This document shows, piece by piece, positions 60,784-64,000 of a stretch of DNA of 64,000 nt; the stretch's first letter is position 1, and every line of letters starts with the position of its first letter. The notes under the pieces were generated by a model. It was not told the DNA's origin and searched no databases. It was given only the letters and a program-made list of their open reading frames with translations. The stretch lies in contig OY740765.1 in assembly GCA_963513935.1 (NCBI GenBank), positions 76,987,718 through 77,051,717 of the forward strand, read 5' to 3'. Both the position numbers and the translations under genes were made by a program. The stretch comes from Aphrophora alni (Eukaryota > Arthropoda > Insecta > Hemiptera > Aphrophoridae).

Positions 60784-62425
60784 TGTTTTTCCATTCAGAA
60801 TTAAAACGATTTTCTTTTAAATATTTAAATTTTTTGTGGAGGATGGAATCACAAATTGCTGGTTATTCAGCAGGTTAAACAAGCCTATGTTTTGTGTTTT
60901 CCTTGTGTTATTATAATCTATTTTACTAGAGGAAACTATTGTATAATGTTTAATTATATTTAGTCTGGTTAAACTGACTTCCGTTTTATAATTATCTGAC
61001 AAGGCCAATACATCGATGCTAAATGTCGATATGGTTGTAAAATCTATCTATCCGACTGGTTTGTTTTTGTGTGAAACTTATATTACATTATCACTCTCAA
61101 AATATAAATGGAAGGAAAAGTTAAAATATCATATTGATTTTGCACAGGAATGGAGATTATAACTAATTTCTTTATTTCATTTAAAACACACAATTTGTAA
61201 TGACAGAGAAAGATAATTAAATTTTAACAAAATCAAGGCAAACAAACTATTTGGTCATCTTAAAATTATAGAGTATGTAATCGCCTGTTTCTTATATTAT
61301 TTTATACAATAATTCTTATAAATTATTGTTGTACCATAATAATAAATTGTATATAATTTTTTTGACCTCATTATTCATAGTATATAAATGTATATTTTGT
61401 TCACAATTTTTTTTTGGATCACCTTAATTACAAAAATATTTTTACAAAACGTCTGCTCGTCAAAGCTAACATTTCTAAATCATTTGAACAATATTAACCA
61501 ATAGAAGCATTTAGGTCTTTCAATAATGGATGTAAAAAAAGTTTGTTATAGCTGATTTGATCAAATTCAGCTCTAATTATTTTGACAAGTTTGACTCAGT
61601 TTTATCTCCTAAAGTCCCAAACTTAACTCCCAAAAACTGAAAAATAGTATTATAGTGCTGTCATTATATTTCAAATTTCTCAATATTTGCTCTACAGATT
61701 TTAATCGAATATTGGTAAAATATGAGGTTCAAAATCCAAACCAATCTATCACATTACACATAAAAGACAACTAGTTAGGTATTGTAACTAGAAAAAAATT
61801 AAAGTTTATTTTAACTGTTATTATTGAATATCGTATAAAAACCTGTTTTAAACCTTTCCTCTCAAAAGCTGTGGGAACCATTACAGCGTAACCTGTGTAT
61901 AACACTCGCAACCCAATACTCCCACAGCCGGCAGTTGCCTCGAAACAGCATTGTTTCTACTAGTTTGTTGACTTTCTGTTATTCATTTAAAGATGGTACT
62001 GCTTAGCAGTTATTATTTGAACTCTGTAGTAGCCAGAAACATCTACTTGTACACAAGTAGATGGGACTAACAGAGGCACAGGAATTGAGAGGGGAAAGGG
62101 TTAAAATTGAAATAGTATTTGTTTATGAATGTGTAAGATAGTTTGTATACTGTTTATTATTTCTGTATAGGTAACAAGAGGGGCCATGCTAGTTGGAACT
62201 GTAAAAACAACCAAAGGGAAGAAACGTTTGCGTCGTAAAAGTAAAGTTAAAAAAAAACTACCTGTTGCCAAAGGAGATTTGGTTCATATTCATAAGTCTC
62301 CAAACTACTGTGTTCAAGATCCTATGAAAGGTATTCCTGGAACCCAAGGGCGTGTTTGTAACAAGACATCAATTGGGCCCGATTCTTGTGATCTCTTATG
62401 TTGTGGCCGTGGCTATAACACTCAA
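28974..62425 (+). CDS. Wnt16: Wnt16 secreted signalling ligand, five internal exons (partial gene)
   Basis: This gene encodes a Wnt ligand, a secreted lipid-modified glycoprotein that signals through Frizzled receptors. Joining the five exons gives one open frame of about 331 residues. Orthology to Wnt16 rests on long near-matches to vertebrate WNT16: [36 protein letters not shown] and GIPGTQGR, and a CCGRGYNT end. Cysteines are in Wnt positions. The porcupine-acylated serine is in RCHGVSGSC (visible residue 215, codon 54475-54477). N-glycosylation sequons occur at NCT, NLT and NKT. Missing are the N-terminal exon(s) with the signal peptide and the last exon (about 35 residues, final cysteines). 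Intron lengths are 3,439, 20,484, 935 and 7,600 bases, all GT-AG. No stops or frameshifts occur in exons, so the gene appears intact. Confidence 0.95.
29267..32705 (+). other. Wnt16 intron A-B (3.4 kb)
   Basis: GT-AG intron holding a 36-bp minisatellite (29636-30230). Otherwise AT-rich; frames at 32220-32589 show no recognisable domain. Confidence 0.85.
29636..30230. repeat. About 36-bp purine-rich minisatellite in Wnt16 intron
   Basis: A diverged unit of the type GTAGGAGTGGGGATAACACC then TCATGTAGCAGAGAAG recurs roughly 14 times, best preserved at 29640-29820. Frames through it are repeat artefacts. Confidence 0.8.
32706..32862 (+). CDS. Wnt16: Wnt16 exon B
   Basis: The acceptor is TTCTTCTAG and the donor GTAGGC. 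After completing the split glycine it reads [19 protein letters not shown], then [15 protein letters not shown] and GWKWSGC. These are the second and third Wnt cysteine clusters, with an N-L-T sequon. It ends with AG, the first two bases of a serine codon finished in exon C. Confidence 0.95.
33450..34140 (-). pseudogene. LINE polymerase remnant (RT YADD region to C terminus), no RNase H
   Basis: On the minus strand from about 34110 the translation reads [16 protein letters not shown], a decayed version of the YADDT reverse-transcriptase active site with Asp changed to Asn. Near 33906-33709 an open stretch contains [20 protein letters not shown] and PSLYIFE, matching the ESCRxLFKxLxILTLPSLYIxE tail of CR1/Jockey-type LINEs. 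About 33600-33450 follows [24 protein letters not shown] sequence and SFYLVSEF, the usual FKxxLxxFLxxKxFYSVxEF end. Stops and frame changes show decay. Confidence 0.85.
34740..35397. mobile_element. Nested-palindrome MITE, copy 1, 658 bp, 8-bp target-site duplication
   Basis: Termini are GGTAATTCTGCGCAATTAC and its complement, flanked by ATTCATAA on both sides (34732-34739 and 35398-35405). Terminal inverted arms extend about 190 bp. Between them are two internal hairpins built on a shared segment (TGACAGGTTTGGCCAGGTAG) with TATATA tips. No coding capacity. The 8-bp duplication fits hAT, P or Merlin superfamilies, but GG...CC termini are not typical hAT, so class is unresolved. It sits in Wnt16 intron B-C. 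Confidence 0.93.
36657..36899 (-). other. Acidic 80-codon reading frame, possible piggyBac N-terminal fragment
   Basis: The minus-strand frame starts [20 protein letters not shown] and continues with a Ser/Glu-rich tract. It resembles the acidic, serine-rich N terminus of piggyBac-type transposases and of several nuclear proteins. No DDE domain follows within readable distance. Composition stands out from the AT-rich surroundings, but identity is uncertain. Confidence 0.3.
37555..37750. repeat. Short interspersed GTTGGCCCAAC-type palindromic repeat cluster
   Basis: Variants of CCAACATT, GTTGGCCCAACTAATTGATT and GCCAATGTT alternate in both orientations, so much of this stretch can self-pair. 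No gene. Confidence 0.6.
38537..38780 (+). pseudogene. Decayed exon resembling N terminus of DUF4806-type proteins
   Basis: After a TTTTTCAG acceptor-like site the frame reads [18 protein letters not shown], then CFWPPRKI. The same frame, after three stops, continues [18 protein letters not shown]. In uncharacterised multi-copy insect proteins with a C-terminal DUF4806 domain, the N terminus has this order: Y-x-VVxF, WPP, then DWxxYxI and a YxxAxxK segment. The stops show the copy is dead if this reading is right. No DUF4806 domain itself was found. Assignment is from memory of the family's general pattern and is tentative. Confidence 0.4.
39301..39966. mobile_element. Nested-palindrome MITE, copy 2, 666 bp, 8-bp target-site duplication
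   Basis: Near-identical to the element at 34740-35397, with about a dozen small differences by eye, mostly in the TATATA hairpin tips. It is flanked by its own 8-bp duplication TATGATTT (39293-39300 and 39967-39974). The different duplication proves an independent insertion rather than segmental duplication. Confidence 0.94.
40000..41144. other. No recognisable gene
   Basis: AT-rich intronic sequence between the second palindromic MITE and the exon-like frame at 41145. Confidence 0.5.
41145..41500 (+). other. Exon-like open frame, possible second exon of the DUF4806-like pseudogene
   Basis: A pyrimidine tract and TTTTTTCCTGAAG acceptor-like site precede the frame, and a GTAAAT donor-like site follows CCAGACACAA at its end. 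The 119 codons between have no stops and encode a charged region with [20 protein letters not shown] and [12 protein letters not shown]. It resembles the K/E-rich then SSDEDD linker of the same multi-copy protein family as 38537-38780 and is in the same orientation. No catalytic domain. It may be an exon of a nested gene or transposon-captured gene in the Wnt16 intron; expression is unknown. Confidence 0.45.
41915..41957. repeat. TAA/AAT microsatellite
   Basis: A short AATAAT run directly bordering the TA at which the mariner-like element begins. Confidence 0.8.
41958..42480 (+). pseudogene. 5' end of a Tc1/mariner-like element with N-terminal transposase
   Basis: The terminus TA-CAAGGTGCAGCAAAAA at 41956 is followed by an open frame from 42063 (the more family-like start is the ATG at 42075, [17 protein letters not shown]). 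It encodes two helix-turn-helix units ([32 protein letters not shown]) with the [16 protein letters not shown] linker, as in the insect family seen at 10815-12369. After RRILR the similarity stops. The catalytic DDE domain and the right terminus are absent, so this is a 5'-truncated survivor, not a functional gene. Confidence 0.8.
43001..45409 (+). pseudogene. piggyBac-type transposase pseudogene with 5' terminus
   Basis: The left end is TTAA followed by CACATTGACTGCGG, then a hairpin made of GGATATGCCGGCGCAAC and its complement. Coding starts near 43760. An acidic N terminus (SEDECDD, frameshifted at a T run) precedes [20 protein letters not shown] and TNRYLDGMK. Stops follow, then [35 protein letters not shown] and [11 protein letters not shown]. 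The DDE_Tnp_1_7 order is clear, with the Asp of LDEAMV and of YMDNYY visible. A C-terminal zinc-like region ends with [16 protein letters not shown] and a stop at 45407. Multiple stops and shifts show it is dead. The right TTAA end was not located; a Tigger-type element follows. Confidence 0.88.
43085..43478. mobile_element. 394-bp MITE inserted in the piggyBac 5' region, 7-bp duplication
   Basis: The left end is CAATGACTACATAAATACTA, with its complement at the right end. The match covers 33 bases and continues imperfectly to about 55. TCCATAG flanks both sides (43078-43084 and 43479-43485). Removing it rejoins the piggyBac left-end sequence. A 7-bp duplication is unusual; P and some hAT elements give 7-8 bp. 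No transposase inside; the 68-codon frame at 43200-43406 is not supported as a gene. Confidence 0.88.
45574..46594 (+). mobile_element. Tigger/pogo-type element, 1021 bp, TA duplication
   Basis: Terminal inverted repeats are CAGTAGAACCCCTCAAACTC and its complement, with TA on each side (45572-45573 and 46595-46596). This is the pogo/Tigger branch of Tc1/mariner. CTCAAACTCGACA motifs recur just inside each end. Most of the transposase is deleted; a C-terminal tail survives at 46054-46179. Confidence 0.93.
46054..46179 (+). pseudogene. Tigger/pogo transposase C-terminal tail with PCNA-binding-like motif
   Basis: An in-frame segment without stops ends [18 protein letters not shown] and [10 protein letters not shown] before TAA at 46177. 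QRSIKSFF fits the PIP-box pattern Q-x-x-[ILM]-x-x-[FY]-[FY]. Pogo transposase is known to bind PCNA through such a motif at its C terminus. Everything upstream of this tail (DNA-binding and DDE domains) is missing from the element. Confidence 0.75.
47030..47102. mobile_element. End fragment of a second Tigger/pogo-like family
   Basis: The reverse complement starts CAGTAGTGGAGTCCCAATAA after TA and continues CCAAACTTTGG, resembling Tigger-type termini written around TCC and CCGAACC words. Only one end was recognised; the opposite end is not obvious. Tentative. Confidence 0.4.
47258..48418. mobile_element. Non-autonomous piggyBac-type element with internal hairpin repeats
   Basis: TTAA at 47254-47257 and 48419-48422 bracket CCCTTTGACCGCCA on the left and the complement of ACCTTTGACCGCCA on the right (13 of 14 match). 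The left part has tandem copies of a roughly 43-bp unit containing GAGCCGATATATCGGC. It has no transposase and carries the nested TA-flanked MITE at 47320-47594. Confidence 0.88.
47320..47594. mobile_element. 275-bp TA-flanked MITE nested in the piggyBac-type element
   Basis: The ends are CTTCATTCAGCGAGTGTTGG and the complement of CTTCATTCAGTGAGTGTTGG. The match continues through AGTGAAGCGCC. TA lies on both sides (47318-47319 and 47595-47596). TA duplication indicates Tc1/mariner mobilisation. It interrupts the GATATATCGGC-type tandem units of its host element. Frames inside it are not genes. Confidence 0.9.
48423..50685. other. AT-rich intron sequence, no recognisable feature
   Basis: Nothing identifiable as coding or as a bounded mobile element; an 81-codon minus frame at 49220-49465 has no recognisable domain. 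Confidence 0.5.
50686..50822. repeat. Imperfect hairpin, 33-bp arms
   Basis: CTTATATTCACTTGCAAATG and the following AGTTA block at the left are mirrored by AACTCATTTGTAAGTGAATT at 50798-50818. The middle contains a second small pairing (GATGAGAT and ATCTCATC). Confidence 0.75.
51218..51300 (-). mobile_element. tRNA-derived SINE-like fragment
   Basis: On the minus strand the order is AGATCTAGCAGTTAGCATG (A-box-like), about 20 bases, then GGTCCCAAGTTCTATTCCCA (B-box-like GTTCxAxTCC). The spacing is tRNA-like, but the sequence does not fold as a full tRNA gene by eye. Interpreted as a decayed SINE head. Confidence 0.5.
51458..51761. repeat. Inverted repeat with about 100-bp arms
   Basis: GTTAACCAACCCACTTTAAT at 51458 is mirrored by the sequence ending GGGTTAGTTAAC at 51761. 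Pairing continues through CCACATTTTATAAATTCTGTA and its complement. The loop is AT-rich. MITE-like; no target duplication identified. Confidence 0.75.
51745..51930. repeat. Two direct copies of a 65-bp segment
   Basis: The GTGACATAAGAAACC[A/G]TAGCC block with its flanks occurs near 51770-51810 and again near 51885-51930. The first copy overlaps the inverted repeat's right edge. Confidence 0.65.
52008..52451 (-). other. Unrecognised 147-codon reading frame (183 with upstream extension)
   Basis: Counted from the ATG at 52451 ([16 protein letters not shown]) the minus frame is 147 codons long. An upstream in-frame ATG near 52559 adds a low-complexity Ile/Tyr-rich stretch that is less likely to be protein. 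The sequence is mixed-composition with no signal peptide, zinc motif or known domain that I can name. It lies antisense inside a Wnt16 intron and has no visible splice or promoter context. It may be a transposon or captured-gene fragment. Confidence 0.3.
52560..53346. other. AT-rich end of Wnt16 intron B-C
   Basis: Contains poly-A near 52897-52912 and ends with the GATTTTAG acceptor; nothing else recognised. Confidence 0.6.
53347..53494 (+). CDS. Wnt16: Wnt16 exon C
   Basis: One base completes a serine codon, then [20 protein letters not shown] leads to [11 protein letters not shown] before the GTAATC donor. The SDNxQYGxxFxRxFxD block and [10 protein letters not shown] are general Wnt features in a form closest to Wnt16. 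A basic loop ([13 protein letters not shown]) separates them. Phase 0 at its end. Confidence 0.95.
53495..54429 (+). other. Wnt16 intron C-D (0.9 kb)
   Basis: GT-AG intron, AT-rich, with a short frame at 53614-53814 that is not supported as a gene. Confidence 0.85.
54430..54570 (+). CDS. Wnt16: Wnt16 exon D (acylated serine hairpin)
   Basis: Acceptor TTTGTCTAG, donor GTAAAT, phase 0 at both ends. It encodes [19 protein letters not shown] with the serine that porcupine palmitoleoylates in Wnts (TCA at 54475-54477), flanked by the paired cysteines that shape the thumb hairpin. It continues [13 protein letters not shown]. Confidence 0.96.
54798..54865 (+). mobile_element. Possible tRNA-derived SINE head
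   Basis: CAGTGGTGCAGCGGTTAGAC resembles an A box with the GCAGCGG/TTAGA context common in insect SINEs. AGGGTTCCTGG follows about 35 bases later as a weak B-box-like segment. Body and tail were not delimited. Confidence 0.4.
55140..55445. repeat. Region with short palindromes
   Basis: GCGCAAGGA then TCCTTGCGC form a 9-bp stem (55369-55391), and GGGTCTTTAGACCC another near 55246. No coding signal. Confidence 0.5.
55650..56026 (-). pseudogene. LINE C-terminal fragment with adjoining lysine-rich frame
   Basis: Near 55752-55690 the minus strand reads [20 protein letters not shown]. This matches the ETxxHIxxxCxAxxRxR segment that forms the CCHC-like C terminus of some non-LTR retrotransposon polymerases. 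Immediately upstream on the same strand is a 91-codon frame (56026-55751) that ends in a lysine run ([20 protein letters not shown]) and has no recognised domain. Whether the two belong together is unknown. The LINE part is decayed. Confidence 0.55.
56110..59224. other. AT-rich intron sequence, nothing recognised
   Basis: Scanned for exons, LINE motifs and bounded inverted repeats without success; several short frames are random in composition. Confidence 0.5.
59225..59326 (+). mobile_element. tRNA-derived SINE-like element with poly-A
   Basis: TTAGTCTAGTAACTAGAGTT (A-box-like) and GGTTCCTGATTTGATCCTCG (B-box-like) are spaced as in a tRNA and followed by about 24 A residues. The sequence resembles a diverged tRNA-type SINE head rather than a functional tRNA gene. 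Confidence 0.55.
60255..60450 (+). pseudogene. LINE C-terminal remnant
   Basis: The + frame reads [20 protein letters not shown], then [16 protein letters not shown]. This is the YNTRxxxxxxxPxHRLxLFExxPxYxGxKxYNxLP tail of many RT-only LINEs. The remainder of the polymerase is absent here. Confidence 0.75.
60735..60781. repeat. (TA)n microsatellite
   Basis: About 23 uninterrupted TA units; likely length-variable. Confidence 0.97.
61852..62100. mobile_element. 249-bp TTAA-flanked MITE next to Wnt16 exon E
   Basis: TTAA at 61848-61851 and 62101-62104 bracket ACCTTTCCTCTCAA on the left. On the right is the complement of CCCTTTCCCCTCTCAA, an imperfect inverted repeat. It contains a perfect palindrome CATCTACTTGTACACAAGTA plus GATG near 62039-62062. 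TTAA plus CCCTTT-like ends suggest piggyBac mobilisation. It ends only 66 bases before the exon E boundary. Confidence 0.68.
62171..62425 (+). CDS. Wnt16: Wnt16 exon E
   Basis: Acceptor TTCTGTATAG, donor GTAAGT, phase 0. It starts [20 protein letters not shown] with a strongly basic linker typical of Wnt16. [20 protein letters not shown] follows, then CNKTS (glycosylation sequon) and [15 protein letters not shown]. The next exon should encode the final cysteine-rich stretch (VExCxCxFxWCC in Wnts); it was not found before 64000. Confidence 0.95.
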
Positions 62426-62764
62426 GTAAGTCTTTACAGGTACCGGTATAAATAATAATTAAATAAATAAATTTTATTTTATTTATCATAAACAGCATGT
62501 ACATGTTACAGTATATCCAATCCCAGATGACTAGTCAATTGAACATATTTATTAAATTATTAAACTGTTAGCGCTTTGCAGAAAAACAGTGCCAACACAG
62601 TATATAATAAATCTTAAACTTTGAGTCTATATTACAAAAGAACCCCACAGGTGAGGTCCATACTACCTGCACTTTTTAAGAGAGGTTTTGCTTCGCTTGT
62701 GCTCCTCAGTCAAATGCTCACAAGACATAAACTATCATCTATATATTCATTTACATACAGTCCT
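62426..62764 (+). other. Start of the last visible Wnt16 intron
   Basis: After GTAAGT the sequence is AT-rich with no recognised feature until the LINE at about 62765. Confidence 0.6.
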
Positions 62765-64000
62765 TCAGAGTAGTGTATTGAGAGTGACCCTGTTTATTAT
62801 GACAATAAACAACATTATTACTAATTTGAAGTGCCCTGTCTGATGTTCTTCATTTGTTGGCGATTTCGCTATATATGTGACTACTTGAGGTATGGCAACA
62901 GCGGAAAGAACCCTTCAACTAGTTATAAATAGACTGCAATCTTGATCAAGATTGACAGGATTTAAGTTCACTGCTTAAAAAATGAAGTGCATTGCTTTTA
63001 ATCGTCATACTCGTAGACTAAACCATCAGCCATTATTATTTTCAGTGGAACACAACTTCTTCAAACATCTGCAACTGTTAAATTCTTAGGATTATTATTT
63101 AATCAAAGACTTTCTTGGATTTCTCATTTATCGGATTTGAAAACACGCTGTAATAAGACCCTTGACATGTTACATGTTCTTAGAGATTCTCGATAGGCAG
63201 CCAATAGGGTTTGTATATTATGTTTTACCATGATTGAGTACTTGTTTGATTGAGTACTGATTATGGCTCTAAAGTCTAGTCATCGGACAGACCATCAACA
63301 ATTAAGAAGCTTGATTCGGTCCATGACCTTACACTTTGTCTTGTGTCTGAAGCATTTTGTTCGACCCCAGTTTCTAGCTTACTTGCTGGGACTGATGACT
63401 CTTCTCTTTAACGATGAATACAGCAACTAAAAATATCATATATGAGTAGCCTGCGCTCCAAATTGTATCATTCAGCTTACGACATGTTTTTAATAATCCA
63501 ATTGACTAATCAATATGAATGTCATCAGAACTGTACTGCCCCATTTGGCATTAGAACTATCCAGATCCTCAACAATTTGGGACTTGTAATTTCTCTAATA
63601 TATGAGTATTCTCCATGTTTTATTCCACAATGGCTTATTACAATGCCACATTTTGATTTTTCACTGTCCAGATTCATTAAGTATGAATCTCAAGGTTTTG
63701 GGATGTGTATGATATTATTGTTGTTTGTGTACTTTTTGTTTAATGTAGTGTAATTTTTTAAGATCTTGACAAGGCCAATACAATGTACAAAATTGTCTCC
63801 TAGCTGCTAAATAAATAAGTACAACACTCCTGATGTATTATATCATCAGGAGTTTATATATATATCCATCAAGTGAAATTATTTTCACTGATGGTTCTAA
63901 GCTAGACAATAAAGACAATTGTGCATATTAATCATCCAGATGCAAATATATGGATTACCCTCAGTTTCTACTGCTTTACTGCCAAACTTTTTGCTATCTT
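62765..64000 (+). pseudogene. LINE pol pseudogene with RT and RNase H, running off the window
   Basis: Blocks appear in order. VLRVTLFIMTINNIITNLK and FVGDFAIYVTT (decayed motif B/YADD region, 62780-62890) come first. TAERTLQLVINRLQ, TGFKF, MKCIAFNRHTRR and VKFLGLLFNQRLSWISHL then DLKTRCNKTLDMLHVL (thumb and connection) follow near 62900-63190. Then come AFCSTPVSSLLAGT, KLYHSAYD, APFGIRTIQIL and PQWLITMPHFDF near 63350-63665. FTDGSKLDNKDNCA near 63880 and FTAKLFAI at the window edge are RNase H motifs. The presence of RNase H points to the I/R1/LOA-type clades. Stops, indels and loss of the YADD aspartates show it is inactive. It is in the same orientation as Wnt16. Confidence 0.88.

Larger units (their letters stand above)
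54571..62170 (+). other. Wnt16 intron D-E (7.6 kb)
   Basis: GT-AG intron ending TTCTGTATAG. It holds two SINE-like pieces, LINE fragments, an AT microsatellite and a TTAA-flanked MITE close to the acceptor. 56110-59220 and 60790-61840 are AT-rich with nothing recognised. Confidence 0.88.

Noticed and set aside
62426..64000. Final Wnt16 exon before the window end
   Set aside because: No segment with the expected ending cysteine pattern (CxCxFxWCC) and an acceptor was found; the LINE occupies most of this stretch.

Overview
The window looks like nuclear DNA from an animal with a large, AT-rich, transposon-laden genome, most likely a hemimetabolous insect and plausibly a hemipteran. Three things point that way: long GT-AG introns, an arthropod-like mix of mobile elements (Tc1/mariner, piggyBac, hAT-like MITEs, BEL/Pao, Penelope-like and several LINE lineages), and a Wnt16 gene. 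Wnt16 is known from aphids and is missing from Drosophila and Tribolium. There are no bacterial operons, and most open reading frames are decayed transposon pieces or frames running through tandem repeats. The species itself cannot be read from the sequence.

The one well-supported host gene is Wnt16 on the + strand. Five internal exons (28974-29266, 32706-32862, 53347-53494, 54430-54570, 62171-62425) have consensus splice sites and compatible phases and give one open frame of about 331 residues. The exon or exons for the signal peptide and the last exon (end of the cysteine-rich C-terminal domain) were not found; the last one probably lies beyond 64000. The gene therefore spans more than 33 kb, with a 20.5-kb intron (32863-53346) packed with mobile elements.

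Region by region. 1-7450: an 18-bp minisatellite, then a 6.3-kb foldback structure (1162-7450) whose arms are mostly an inverted 29-bp minisatellite. 7451-16580: decayed LINE reverse transcriptase, two abutting Tc1/mariner transposase pseudogenes, a 42-bp satellite and a Penelope-like GIY-YIG fragment. 16585-18771: a BEL/Pao pol pseudogene broken by an inverted-repeat element and ended by a 1.0-kb foldback element (18772-19795). 20755-23830: a second inverted satellite (about 60-bp unit) carrying a hAT-type MITE with perfect 8-bp target-site duplications and long AC and AG microsatellites. 24250-26290: a repeat of unknown class with short hairpins, some resembling histone 3' stem-loops, interrupted by a piggyBac-type MITE. 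28974-62425: Wnt16 and its introns. 62765-64000: a LINE with reverse transcriptase and RNase H running off the window edge.

No cellular pathway or operon-like system is encoded apart from Wnt16, a secreted lipid-modified ligand. The most unusual content is structural: several independent elements built from long inverted repeats, and a near-identical pair of nested-palindrome MITEs with different 8-bp target-site duplications in one Wnt16 intron.
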